DNA of 64,000 bases, taken from assembly GCA_963678275.1 (NCBI GenBank), contig OY782765.1:4650001-4714000 (forward strand). Direction: 5' to 3'. Both the position numbers and the translations under genes were made by a program. This document shows, in pieces, positions 9,013 through 18,248 of the stretch. Source of the DNA: G963677445 sp963678275. Lineage in GTDB: Bacteria > Bacteroidota > Ignavibacteria > Ignavibacteriales > Melioribacteraceae. Position 1 is the first letter of the stretch; every line of letters begins with the position of its first letter. The notes beneath the pieces were generated by a model that saw only the letters and a program-made list of their open reading frames with translations, searched no databases and was not told the origin of the DNA.

Positions 9013-9663
9013 ATTGGAATTTTCAAACTGTTTTATACAAAAGAAAATCAAAAACGCAATTCTTTTTAACGGAGTTTCCATTAACAATTGCATACGTGTA
9101 TTCGCAACTAAAAATCTTTGTTGTTTTATTTCAGAGATTATTCCGTAAGGAGTTAAATTCTACGCAAAATGGAAAAGTTTTTATCTGATTGCCAGTAAAA
9201 TTTGGCATTAGATTCCGGCCTGCCTGCCTCTCGATGGTCTTTTCGCAAAAGACGCAAAAAACCGGAATGATAATTAATTGGTAATACCTGGGAAAAGTCA
9301 ATTCGTAATTCGTAATTCCTCATTGTTTCTGGCTTGCCAGTCTATGTTTCTGATATCAGGTGTCCTGTACTACTTGGATATTGCCGGATGAGCTACTTTT
9401 CACTTTAGTCCGACAGAGGATTATACCACGGAAGACTTTAGTATTTTTATTTAATTACGTAATAGATCGCCTTACTCATTCAAATAATATTTTGGATGCC
9501 GGTTCATCTAATATTTTTTTCTCACAAGATTGAGAGGATTTGATATACTAACAGAAAGTTCTAATGTAATCTCACAGATACCTTGAATTCAATGACTGCC
9601 AGTATTTAACCTAATGATAGCAATATCGTTAGTAATCAATCTTATATTCCATCTATATTCACC
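9013..9663. repeat. gene-free stretch with two dispersed repeats
   Basis: No gene seen. Bases 9045-9130 and 9346-9375 resemble 25866-25990 (GCATACGTGTATTCGCAAC, then TTTCTGATATCAGG). Between them, 9137-9346 is copy 1 of a ~210-bp dispersed repeat also at 44382-44607 and 49723-49941. It opens with a hairpin-forming TTCCGTAAGGAGT, continues with TACGCAAAATGGAAAAG, holds GGTCTTTTCGCAAAAGACG, and closes with heptamers of the type GTAATTC and the mini-hairpin CTGGCTTGCCAG. It looks as if copy 1 was inserted into an older copy of the 25.9-kb repeat. Confidence 0.7.
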
Positions 9664-10476
9664 TTATTTTGAATTATTCTTCCATTTAGCCATAAAATGA
9701 TCGTATAAATGATTTATCATTCCACTTTGGGTATATTCCCATTTTAAGTGTGGGAAATTAATTCCAGTAGCTTGTGTTAAAAAGTAACTGGTATAAGCGT
9801 ATTGAGGAACAGTATTCTGTACAACGATATACATTGGAATTCCCGGAAGATCTTTATACAACTTTACTTCTAACTTACCCATAATGCTAGGTTTTGAAGC
9901 TAATGCAACCATTTCATTGTAAAATATTTCAACTTCTCTTTTTACAGTGTTTCTTGAGTATCTTTCAGGTAATTCATCAGCACGATGCATTGTATTGTCA
10001 CATTGCCAATTAATTACAAACATTTTTATATATGCTCCATTTAATAAGGCATTTTCCATATTGCTAATCCAATGCTGGTGACCTGGAGCATATGTATCTA
10101 GCCAAAGTAACTCATCATTATTATCAAGTCTGTCAAATAAATTCTTAAAATCCAATTTGTTATTGAAACCAACAAAACCATACGAGTGAGAATTACTTAT
10201 TGTCTGATTTGTACATTCTTTCACTACTTCTGCAAGTTCCCTTCTTCTTTTTAAGTCATCGATCCTTTTAATAGTTATTTCATAAAGATAACTCGCAGCA
10301 ACTGAAATTGACATGAATCCACCAAGTATATTAAGTAAAGTTCGCCATGGTTCCGAGTTAACATACGCATCAGAAATAAAAATAAGGATAAACCCAACAA
10401 GGAAAATAATAATCATAAGAAAAGATATCAGAAGTATATTTAACCTTTTGTTTGATAATTCATCATTACGATTCAT
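9664..10476 (-). CDS. two-helix membrane protein with soluble C-terminal domain, unknown function
   Basis: A 270-residue protein that I do not recognise with certainty. Two transmembrane helices are near the N-terminus (about residues 10-32 and 38-65), followed by a charged linker and a cytoplasmic-type domain of about 180 residues. The pattern in that domain (ELLWLDTYAPG, GAYIKMFVIN, KLYKDLPGIPMYIVVQN) recalls PLD-like/DUF5919-type domains, in which a helix precedes a strand with V-R/K-hydrophobic-L, but no HKD motif is present. The gene is more A+T rich than its core neighbours and sits among repeats, suggesting an accessory origin. Confidence 0.65.
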   Translation of the reverse strand: MNRNDELSNKRLNILLISFLMIIIFLVGFILIFISDAYVNSEPWRTLLNILGGFMSISVAASYLYEITIKRIDDLKRRRELAEVVKECTNQTISNSHSYGFVGFNNKLDFKNLFDRLDNNDELLWLDTYAPGHQHWISNMENALLNGAYIKMFVINWQCDNTMHRADELPERYSRNTVKREVEIFYNEMVALASKPSIMGKLEVKLYKDLPGIPMYIVVQNTVPQYAYTSYFLTQATGINFPHLKWEYTQSGMINHLYDHFMAKWKNNSK

Positions 10477-10749
10477 AATATCGAAAACTCCCGGTTGATA
10501 GCCACATCACGGAGTTGTGGACAATTTTCGCAATCCACTACCCGTTTTTTCAGAGAAACATTTTCATACGCTGTTAGGTTGCGCTTTCGCACCTGACAGC
10601 AAAATTGTAATATGCAAATCTGTTACAATTATATATTTTTAAATTGCCTTTTCACTCAGCTACGCCACTTCTGTCTGCCAAATTTAAATGAAGGAGAATA
10701 ACTCCTATTTTGCCAATTTCAATCCATATTAAATCTATATCAAATAAAT
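10477..10749. other. gene-free stretch
   Basis: No coding sequence. One imperfect hairpin, CTGTTAGGTTGCG with CGCACCTGACAG, is at about 10570-10600. Otherwise A+T rich without a recognisable site. Confidence 0.5.
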
Positions 10750-11300
10750 CCACAATCCGCTTATTCAAGCGCTTATTACCCCTAAAGCAATCAGTCAATT
10801 GTAAATTAATGAATATTGCTTTTTTATGCAAGAGGAAAAGAATTGTGAATGGCGAATTATGAATTATGAATGGGGAAAAATCAGAGTAGGAGTATGTGTA
10901 AGAGTATGATGGCAGGGTTTGCGATTAGATTGGGAGTGTTCATTTTTTTCCTGAGAGAGTAAAAAAGGATTGCTATGCCGATAGCGATTTTATCCTGTTT
11001 ATCAATACAATCCTGTCCTTCTTGGCGGGCTTTGCGTTTACTTTTCCCTTCGCGGCCTTTGCGTGGAATTTGCCCCCGGAAAACGAAAAACCGATTATGA
11101 ACCCGACGACGCTTTTATCAAGCAATCCTTAAATCCTTTAATCATGGTTCAGAAAATGACAGGATTGGTTTTTGCACATTCTGATATTTTTCCGCTACAT
11201 TCTTTTTTGGCTAAAGCCTTTTGGGGTTGTCAGGTTTCTCCATGAATCACCGGCCTGAAGGCGCGGTGTTATTGTCCTTGTGTTCTTTGTGCCTAAGAAA
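10750..11300. repeat. composite dispersed repeat, copy A
   Basis: This ~550-bp stretch is non-coding and recurs at 11767-12290 and, lacking its first part, at 12290-12744; reverse-oriented relatives lie at 44620-45570 and 49940-51000. Landmarks in order: TTACCCCTAAAGCAATCAG, TTTATCCTGTTTATCAATAC, TTGCGTGGAATTTGCCCC, TTAAATCCTTTAATCATGG, and GGCCTGAAGGCGCGG. Short open frames in it keep no amino-acid pattern beyond what the DNA similarity forces. With copy B it brackets the truncated BRO gene. Confidence 0.75.
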
Positions 11301-11396
11301 AAATCAGAGTAAGAACAGTAATATTAAGTATAAATTTTGAAGTATGCCCACCTTCTCCACAGTATCGCTGCGGCAGGTAAAAAAGTATAAAAACGA

Positions 11397-11705
11397 TTAT
11401 CCGGGATTGGGTGATGGAATAGACTGAACAATTCGTAGAAGACCTTCTGTGTCCGCGCAATCAGTCATATATCGTTTCCCGTCAGAAGATAATAATTTCA
11501 GTTGTACGATAATTTCGTACAACTGAATAAATCCTTCTTTTGTCAATTTTCGTTTTAAGTCACTCCAATATCTGCGGGGATTTTTACTTTCAGTTAAGGT
11601 CTCGATGATATCAATAATCGAAAAAAACCATTTCTCAGATTCTTTGTCCCAATGAACCCTGATTTTCCTGGATTCGAACAATTTGATTGAAGTCTCTTCT
11701 GTCAT
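11397..11705 (-). pseudogene. truncated BRO-N (phage antirepressor-like) protein
   Basis: The 102 residues match the N-terminal BRO domain as found in many bacterial Bro-N proteins: IRVHWDKESEKWFFSIIDIIETLTESKNPRRYWSDLK is split over the first half, then SSDGKRYMTDCADTEGLLRIVQSIPSP. Full-length relatives go on for 150 or more residues after IPSPK; here the frame ends three residues after this motif. The BRO fold binds DNA in phage and mobile-element antirepressors. The missing C-terminus and the flanking direct repeats suggest that repeat recombination removed the rest of the gene. It could still be expressed as a short DNA-binding protein. Confidence 0.75.
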
Positions 11706-11766
11706 AGTTTCAAGTATTATTTAATTCAAAAATGTTATTATTATTCACTTAATTTATGCCAATTAA

Positions 11767-12290
11767 AACAACAATCCGCTTATTACCCCTAATGCAATCA
11801 GTCAATTGTAAATTAGTGAATATTGGTTTTTAATGCAAGAGGAAAAGAATGGTGAATGGGAAAAATCAGAGTATGATGGCCGGGTTTGAGATTAGATTGG
11901 GAGTGTTCATTTTTTTCTGAGAGAGTAAAAAAGGATTGCGATAGCGATTTTTTATCCTGTTTATCTATACAATCCTGTAAATCCTGTCCTTCTTGGCGGG
12001 CTTTGCGTTTACTTTTCCCTTCGCGGCCTTTGCGTGGAATTTACCCCCGGGAAACGAAAAAACGATTTCGAACCCGACGACGCTTTAATCATGCAATCCT
12101 TAAATCCTTTAATCATGGTTCAGACAATGACGGGATTGGTTTTTACACATTCTGATATTTTCCCGCAACGTTCTTTTTTGGCTAAAGCCTTTTGGGGTTG
12201 TCAGGTTTCTCCATGAATCACCGGCCTGAAGGCGCGGTGTTATTGTCCTTGTGTTCTTTGTGTGACTTTTTTGCGAACATTGTGGTTAAG
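11767..12290. repeat. composite dispersed repeat, copy B
   Basis: Direct repeat of copy A at high identity by eye: the same landmarks occur in the same order from CAATCCGCTTATTACCCC to GGCCTGAAGGCGCGG and TTGTCCTTGTGTTC. No gene is supported. Its rather regular open frames arise from the repeat itself. Confidence 0.75.
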
Positions 12291-12744
12291 AAAAAATCAG
12301 AGTAAGAGTATGAGTAAGAGTATGATGGCAGGGTTTGCGATTAGATTGGGAGTGTTCAATTTTTCTGAGAGAGTAAAAGAGGATTGCGATAGCGATATTT
12401 TATCCTGTTTATCTATACAATCCTGGTAATCCTGTTCTTTTTGGCGGGATTGGCGTTTACTTTTCCTTTCGCGGCCTTTGCGTGGAATTTGCCCCCGGGA
12501 AACGAAAAAACGATTTCGAACCCGACGACGCTTTAATCAGGCAATCCTTAAATCCTTTAATCATGGTTCAGACAATGACGGCTTTGCGGGAGGTTTTTGC
12601 CGTGTCAGGGCGACAAGTGGGACACGGGGGACTTTGGAAGGCGGCAGTTTTTTCCGCAGAACTTTGAATAACCAGTGAAAAGCAAAAAACGATACCGATT
12701 TTTTATCCTGTTTATCAATACAATCCTGTAAATCCTGTCTTTCC
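12290..12744. repeat. composite dispersed repeat, copy C (5'-truncated, 3'-diverged)
   Basis: Begins inside the element with AAAATCAGAGTAAGAG, follows copies A/B to TTAAATCCTTTAATCATGG, then switches at about 12580 to a different tail (GGAGGTTTTTGCCGTGTCAG) whose reverse complement resembles 51117-51165. It abuts the end of the ABC-F gene, and its last part again holds TTTATCCTGTTTATCAATAC. Confidence 0.65.
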
Positions 12745-14622
12745 TTACAAATTTTTTATTTCCTCAAGCTCTTCCCATCTGTCGTAAAGATTTTTTACCA
12801 GGGATTTGGCCTGTTCCAGTTGTTCATTAAGTTCGTTGGTTTTTTCAGCGTATTTCTCATAATAGTCGGGAGAAACAAAGATTGCCTCAATTCTTTCAAC
12901 CTCCTCCTCCGCCTCCATTATTTTTTCTTCAATCGAGTCCAGTTCCCTTTTTTCATTGTAACTCAGTTTCCGCGGTTTGGGTCTTTCACTACCCTTTTTC
13001 TTTTCACTCTTCTCCTTATTGTCCCTGGCAGGCTCCTCCCTTTTTGTTCTTTTTTCACGGTAATAATCATAATCACCTTCGCTGAAATGAACCTTTCCAT
13101 CCCCCTCAAAGGCGAGAATACCGTTGCATACCCTGTTAAGGAAATAGCGGTCGTGACTGACAACAGCCACACAACCGTCGAAGCTGATCAAAGCTTCCTC
13201 CAGCACCCTGAGTGTCGGTAAATCCAGGTCGTTGGTCGGTTCGTCGAGCAAAAGGAAATTCCCCCCGCTTTTCAGAATTCTCGCAAGTGTCAGCCTGCTT
13301 TTTTCACCCCCCGAAAGCCGGCCCACCAAAGTATTTATCCTGTCATCGGTAAAGAGGAATCGCTTAAGGTAGGTCCATACATTCAACTGGTTTCTGCCAA
13401 ATTTGATAAATTCATTCCCCTCCCCGATCGCGTTAAAAACAGTATCCTCATCATTGAGCAGCAGGCGCGACTGGTCGACATAATTAAACTCAGTTCTTTC
13501 ACCCCGGTCAATTTTTCCGGCTGTTGGTTTAATATCCCCTTTAAGTATCCTCAGCAGAGTGGTTTTACCGACGCCGTTTTTTCCCACGATGCCCAGTCTT
13601 CTTCCTGCGGCAAACTGAAAGCTGAGAAACTCAAAAAGTGTTTTTCCCCCGAGTTCCATGCTGATATTTTTTAGCTCCAGAACCTTGTTCCCCAGCCGTT
13701 CATGCGGAGGGATCAGCAGTTCGACATCGGGATCAGCTTCAATTTTATCTTTTGACGCGGCTTCATAATAGGCGTCCAGCCTGCTTTTAGCCTTGGTCCT
13801 TCGCGCCCGTGGTCCGCGGACAACCCAGTCAAGCTCCCGCCTGAGGAAATTCTGTCTTTTTACCTCCTCCTTTTCGGCTATTGCCTGCCTCTCCGCCTTG
13901 TTAATAAGATAATCGGTGTAGTTGCCGCTATGAGAATAAAATTTGCCGCGGGAAAGCTCTACAATACGGTTCGCTATCCTGTCGAGGAAATAACGGTCGT
14001 GAGTTACAAATATACATGTGCCTTTATAACCGGCGAGAAAATTCTCTATCCACTCAATTGAGTCTGTATCGAGGTGGTTTGTAGGCTCATCAAGAATCAG
14101 CAGATCGGGCTGCGAAATCAGCGCCCTGCATAAAGCCACTCTCCTTTTTTCCCCTCCTGAAAGTGTTGATATATCTCTTTCCGGGTCGGGAGCGTAAAGA
14201 GTTTTAATCATCATCCCTATTCTTTTATCTAAATTCCATCCATCCACCCTGTTTATTTTTTCTTCAAGGATGCTCCTCTTCTCTGAGTCAAAGGGAGTGT
14301 TTTCATATTCCTCAACAAGTTTTACTATTTTCTCAGCCCCCTCAAGAATATTTTCATACACATTCCCCGATTCATCGAGTGTGAATTCCTGCGAAAGGTA
14401 ACCGATGCTGAGTTCCTTCTTTTTTGCCACCTCCCCTTCATCCGGAGCCATCACTCCGCAGATAATTTTCAGAAAGCTCGATTTTCCGGCGCCGTTCCTT
14501 CCAACCAGTCCTATGCGGTCCCCTTCATGCACACTTAAAGAAGCTTCATCAAGGATAACCTGCTCTCCATAATGAAGCGATAAATCCATAGCCGTTAAAA
14601 TAACGGGAGAAACATTATTCAT
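12745..14622 (-). CDS. ABC-F family ATPase (Uup-like)
   Basis: A 625-residue soluble protein with two ABC domains and no membrane segment. Domain 1 has Walker A GRNGAGKSS, signature LSGGEKRRVAL and Walker B LLILDEPTNHLD; domain 2 has GKNGVGKTT, LSGGEKSRLTL and FLLLDEPTNDLD. The linker between them is basic (RGPRARRTKAKSR). After domain 2 come a KKKGSERPKPRKL linker and a coiled-coil (about 545-620), the layout of Uup rather than of the shorter EttA. Uup binds DNA/ribosomes and affects transposon excision and ribosome assembly. It stands alone on its strand. Confidence 0.93.
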   Translation of the reverse strand: MNNVSPVILTAMDLSLHYGEQVILDEASLSVHEGDRIGLVGRNGAGKSSFLKIICGVMAPDEGEVAKKKELSIGYLSQEFTLDESGNVYENILEGAEKIVKLVEEYENTPFDSEKRSILEEKINRVDGWNLDKRIGMMIKTLYAPDPERDISTLSGGEKRRVALCRALISQPDLLILDEPTNHLDTDSIEWIENFLAGYKGTCIFVTHDRYFLDRIANRIVELSRGKFYSHSGNYTDYLINKAERQAIAEKEEVKRQNFLRRELDWVVRGPRARRTKAKSRLDAYYEAASKDKIEADPDVELLIPPHERLGNKVLELKNISMELGGKTLFEFLSFQFAAGRRLGIVGKNGVGKTTLLRILKGDIKPTAGKIDRGERTEFNYVDQSRLLLNDEDTVFNAIGEGNEFIKFGRNQLNVWTYLKRFLFTDDRINTLVGRLSGGEKSRLTLARILKSGGNFLLLDEPTNDLDLPTLRVLEEALISFDGCVAVVSHDRYFLNRVCNGILAFEGDGKVHFSEGDYDYYREKRTKREEPARDNKEKSEKKKGSERPKPRKLSYNEKRELDSIEEKIMEAEEEVERIEAIFVSPDYYEKYAEKTNELNEQLEQAKSLVKNLYDRWEELEEIKNL

Positions 14623-14760
14623 TTATTATCCACAAAATTTATATTCTTCGCTGAACAAATATAATTATTCCATGACAAATGAAATTATCAGCGGGAATGA
14701 TTAAATTATCAGAAAAATAATTTCCTTTCAGGGTAATCTTACAAAAAATAAAATAATCTT

Positions 14761-15120
14761 ATGTCGCCAAAAGAAATTGTGAAATCCTGGGTTGAATGCT
14801 TTAACCTCGGAGACGCCGAAAAAATCGCCTCATTTTATCATGATGACGCGATTAATCACCAGGTTGCCAATGATCCTGTTGAAGGGAAGGAGGCAATCAG
14901 GGAAATGTTCGCCTCAGAATTTGCCGCCGCCGATATGGTTTGTATTGTAGAAAATATATTTGAGGATGGTGAATGGGCTATCCTTGAATGGAAAGATCCC
15001 GCCGGATTAAGAGGCTGCGGTTTTTTCCATATTATCGATGGAAAAATTAAATTCCAGAGAGGCTACTGGGATAAACTCAGCTTCCTGCGGATGCATAATC
15101 TCCCAATTCCAAAAAATTAA
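14761..15120 (+). CDS. NTF2-like (SnoaL-like) protein
   Basis: A 119-residue single-domain protein with the cone-shaped alpha+beta fold pattern of the SnoaL/NTF2 superfamily: helix WVECFNLGDAEKIASFYHDDAINH, helix EGKEAIREMFASEF, then strands WAILEWKDPAGLRGCGFFHIIDGKIKFQRGY ending in WDKLSFLRMHNLP. Such proteins can be small isomerases, cyclases or binding proteins; no substrate can be inferred. It diverges from the ABC-F gene across a 138-bp spacer. Confidence 0.8.
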   Translation: MSPKEIVKSWVECFNLGDAEKIASFYHDDAINHQVANDPVEGKEAIREMFASEFAAADMVCIVENIFEDGEWAILEWKDPAGLRGCGFFHIIDGKIKFQRGYWDKLSFLRMHNLPIPKN

Positions 15121-15336
15121 AAAGTATTTAATATATTTACAATGTGGCGGAAAGCTGATTCGTGAATACAATAAAATAACGACCGGTCCGGCACAATTTT
15201 AAATGATGAAGCGGCGCTGCTTCCCGGCGATACAGGAATTAAGTAAGATTGCGGATTGGAATGCCAAATAGAACTTCATAATTACGCGTTTGTCCCTTTG
15301 GGATATACTCATTTAATAAAATTTTCAGGAAGAAAT

Positions 15337-16212
15337 ATGAATTCCGATAAAGCCTTCCCCGGATTCTGGCAATCAGTATTGCTGCTGATAGGTGTATTTA
15401 TTATTCAGGTAATAGTGTTGATACCTGTTTTCGTATATGAATTTATCAGTAAGGTCTCAATTCTCCATCATCCCGCGACAACAGGATACGCGAACATCCT
15501 TTCAATAGGGATAGTAGTCTTTTTCGCCTGGAAACTGATGAAACTGCCGGCCAAACAGGTTTTCCCGATCAAAGGGATAAACATAGCGGAAATCGGTATA
15601 GTTTTAATCACCACCCTGGGATTTTCCATTCTCCTTTCGGAACTGGATAACATCGTCAGGATAGTTCTTCCTGTTCCCGAAAATATCGCTGAAATGTTTG
15701 AAAAGCTTATTTCCGGCAGCGGCAGCATGTGGGGATCATTTTTCGCTCTCGCCATTGTCGCGCCTTTAACTGAAGAAACCTTGTTCAGGGGCGTCATACT
15801 AAATGGTTACCTGAAAAGATACAGCCCGGCAACCGCGATTATTGTTTCAGGCCTGATGTTTGGTCTGTTCCACCTCAATCCCTGGCAGTTTTTCGGAGCG
15901 GCGATAATCGGATTTGTTTTCGCCTGGTGGTTCATAAAAACCGGGAACCTCACTTTAACTATTTTGGGCCATTTTTTCGCGAATTTTATTCCATTTTTTA
16001 TAATAGCCATTCTGGATATTGAGATAGGGGGATTCACTACCAATTATTCAGGGCAGCCGGAATTTCAACCTCTCTGGCTTGACCTCACCGGACTCTTCCT
16101 CGCTGTAAGTGGTCTGTTGCTCGCCTCCAGGTTTTTCCGAAAACCGGCGCCTGAAGAACCGGAATATAACCTGGCAGAGGAGGAATTCCCGGATACCTCC
16201 AACGAGGTATAA
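15337..16212 (+). CDS. CPBP family intramembrane glutamic protease (CAAX-type)
   Basis: A 291-residue polytopic membrane protein. I chose the ATG at 15337, with CAGGAAGA just upstream, over the in-frame ATG at 15256, because the extra 27 residues carry no family pattern. The catalytic motifs of the CPBP/Rce1 family are complete: EETLFRG (Glu146, Glu147, Arg151), FGLFHLN (His179) and GHFFAN (His212, Asn216). Members cleave proteins within the membrane or process prenylated or bacteriocin-like peptides; the target here is unknown. The acidic tail (about 275-291) is cytoplasmic by charge. Confidence 0.9.
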   Translation: MNSDKAFPGFWQSVLLLIGVFIIQVIVLIPVFVYEFISKVSILHHPATTGYANILSIGIVVFFAWKLMKLPAKQVFPIKGINIAEIGIVLITTLGFSILLSELDNIVRIVLPVPENIAEMFEKLISGSGSMWGSFFALAIVAPLTEETLFRGVILNGYLKRYSPATAIIVSGLMFGLFHLNPWQFFGAAIIGFVFAWWFIKTGNLTLTILGHFFANFIPFFIIAILDIEIGGFTTNYSGQPEFQPLWLDLTGLFLAVSGLLLASRFFRKPAPEEPEYNLAEEEFPDTSNEV

Positions 16213-16695
16213 AACTCAGAATCCCTGTTCCCGGTATTAAAAAAATAACTTACATGGATTCATTCGCAAAATAAAAACGTGGGATTGAAGTTTGGGAAAA
16301 AGTCCCGCCAGGGATCCGCCGCGTCGGACAGGCAAGCAGAAAATAGCCCCGCTATTCATTGTGGGGTAAATGGGCAACATACAATAACAAAAAGTCCCGT
16401 CAGGGACGACAGAGACAATTTTTCATCCTTTAAAATGGAACATCTTTTTTATTATTTGCTCGATGAATGAGAAATACTGTTTATATTGAGAGCCTGGGAT
16501 ATGATAATTCGCGATAAACTTCCGCGATTTCATTTTGCGAAAGGTAAGGAGTTATAAAATTGGATATGCACTTAGATACCGTACATGACGTCAAACCCGG
16601 CAGCGTAAAACCCAATCCCCCTCATCCCTCAGCTATTATTAAAGGATTTTAGGATTGCAGGATTTTTGATCGGCATCTGTATTAACAAATCAGAG

Positions 16696-16736
16696 TACTC
16701 CGTAAGGAGTTATATTCTAAGCAAAATGGCAAAATT
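16696..16736 (+). repeat. dispersed ACTCCGTAAGGAGT motif
   Basis: Hairpin-forming ACTCC-GTAA-GGAGT followed by a conserved tail with AAGCAAAATGGCAAAATT. Close relatives: 9139-9180, 44384-44430, 49725-49770 and 55249-55292 in the same orientation, and 18380-18415 reversed. Confidence 0.7.
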
Positions 16737-17144
16737 TCAATTAATAATGTACAATGAACAATTAAAAAGATAATTGATAAATATTCCATGAGCTCAAAAA
16801 TTTTTCGTAAAATGACGATTTTTTTGATGCGTGAATTTCTCTCTGAAAAACCCGACAAAAGAACCTTATTCTTTAGTCTTTTAACCTTAATAGCAATGGC
16901 AGGCCCTCAAATATTTGAACCTTATTGCCTTTATAACCAGGGCATAATTTCCGGCGGATTTCGCTGATGGACGCGGAAAAAAGGATTACCAGGATAAAAG
17001 TGATGGTCAGGATGTTTTAACAAATTATAAAACTGAGTCATCTTTAATTATCAATTAACTGACTTTCCACTTCCGGCTCGGCTGATTTATTCCATAAGCA
17101 GTCAAATTCAACGCAAAATGTTAAGATTTTAATATCTGTTAGCC

Positions 17145-17199
17145 GGTGGCTGAGTGGAGTCGAAGCCGGCGGCGGTAGCTTCGACTCCGCTCAGCTACC
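17145..17199. repeat. inverted pair of GAGCGGAGTCGA hairpin repeats
   Basis: Two copies face each other: GGTGGCT-GAGTGGAGTCGA-AGCC at 17145-17167 and GGTAGCT-TCGACTCCGCTC-AGCTACC at 17174-17199. Each can form its own stem, and together they form one 22-bp stem with two G-T pairs. The same family occurs at 35990-36015, 44245-44270, 45355-45380 and 49586-49611. Confidence 0.8.
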
Positions 17200-17414
17200 G
17201 GGCGGGTGTATTCTTCTGGCTCTGCCAGTCTATGAGTATGATAGCCGGGTTGATTACTGCGATGGGATTGTTCACCATGTTTCGGGGGATGGAATTTTTC
17301 ATTAAGCAGTAAAATTTCACTCAAAATGGCAGAAATATAACTTCTTACGGAATAATTGTATCTTCTCATACGTCTTAATATCTTTACAAAGTAATTATTG
17401 TTGAAAAATCAGCG

Positions 17415-18248
17415 ATGATCTTCAATATGCTCCATGAATTAAAAAAATACCCGGTAAAACATCCTCTGCTGAAGAAGTATATAAAATTCTTCTGGGAAAT
17501 TTACGCTGATTATATGGAGGTTAACCACAGGGTAATTCCCGTCCGGAATATTGATCTGAAATTTAATCTATGCGATACCCCCAGTTATTTCTGTATGGAT
17601 GGCGGGGAATATCTTCTGGAGGATGTTTATTTTTCCGGATTGCAGGATCATTACAGGGAAGCTCATCTAAAAATGACCGGTAAAATTAAAATGCTGGGGA
17701 TATGTTTTTTACCGGAGGGGCTCTATCCTTTTCTTAAAATACCTCTTAACGAATTCAGGAACCGTCTGTTCGGGGCGGATGAGATAGGATTCGCCACTGC
17801 CAAAAAGATCAGTCAGCTCCTGAGAGAAGCTCCGGACAGCGCGGCAAGACTGGAAATTCTTGAAAAGGAACTGTTATCCCTGCTTGATGAAAAAAATCTT
17901 ATCCCCCAAAATTTCCGGAAAGTATTTAACATATTAAAACACAATAACAATTCACAGCGAATAACTGAATTTTGCAGAGAGCAAAATATAAATATTCGCC
18001 AGTTGGAAAGGCTCTATAATAAATATATCGGGGTTTCGGCAAAAACCTATGGACTACTCAACCGGTTTCAAAACTGCGTGAACCAGGTTTTGTTCGGGGA
18101 CTATTCCAAACTTTCCGATATTGCCTTTACAAATGGTTATTTCGACCAGATGCATTTCATCAAAGATTTTAAACGTTTCGCGGGAAAAACCCCGAATAGA
18201 TTTGTGAAGAAGGATGATTCAATGCTTCATATCGGCAGATTTTCCTGA
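17415..18248 (+). CDS. AraC family transcriptional regulator
   Basis: A 277-residue regulator with an N-terminal ligand-type beta domain (residues 1-150, VIPVRNIDLKFNL...GICFLPEG) and a C-terminal double helix-turn-helix (about 172-265). The HTH halves are ITEFCREQNINIRQLERLYNKYIGVSAKTY and KLSDIAFTNGYFDQMHFIKDFKRFAGKTPNRF, the second fitting the AraC/XylS signature (A-x-x-x-G-Y/F-x-x-x-x-H-F-x-x-x-F). The N-terminal part resembles the DUF6597 domain that often precedes such HTH pairs. No obvious target is next to it; the downstream genes are 380 bp away. Confidence 0.9.
   Translation: MIFNMLHELKKYPVKHPLLKKYIKFFWEIYADYMEVNHRVIPVRNIDLKFNLCDTPSYFCMDGGEYLLEDVYFSGLQDHYREAHLKMTGKIKMLGICFLPEGLYPFLKIPLNEFRNRLFGADEIGFATAKKISQLLREAPDSAARLEILEKELLSLLDEKNLIPQNFRKVFNILKHNNNSQRITEFCREQNINIRQLERLYNKYIGVSAKTYGLLNRFQNCVNQVLFGDYSKLSDIAFTNGYFDQMHFIKDFKRFAGKTPNRFVKKDDSMLHIGRFS

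Larger units (their letters stand above)
16213..17414. other. 1.2-kb gene-free region rich in small repeats
   Basis: No gene supported. Contents: a pair of hairpins related to the 45-kb/63.9-kb cruciform element at about 16300-16410 (AGTCCCGCCAGGGAT and AGTCCCGTCAGGGACG); one copy of the ACTCCGTAAGGAGT...GCAAAATGGCAAA motif at 16696-16736; degenerate copies at about 17086-17120 and 17300-17360; and a double hairpin at 17145-17199. The 63-codon frame at 16279 covers the first hairpins and has no coding character. Confidence 0.6.

Noticed and set aside
9168..9201. Nine-codon mini-frame MEKFLSDCQ conserved in all three copies of the 210-bp repeat, downstream of AAGGAG
   Set aside because: The spacing from AAGGAG to ATG is too long for a normal start, and conservation is explained by the copies being nearly identical DNA.
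11063..12678. Repeated 60-90 codon frames with EFAPGKRK(N/T)D at 11063, 12034 and 12482
   Set aside because: They are the same composite repeat read in one frame; changes between copies are not biased toward synonymous positions and no start signals are present.
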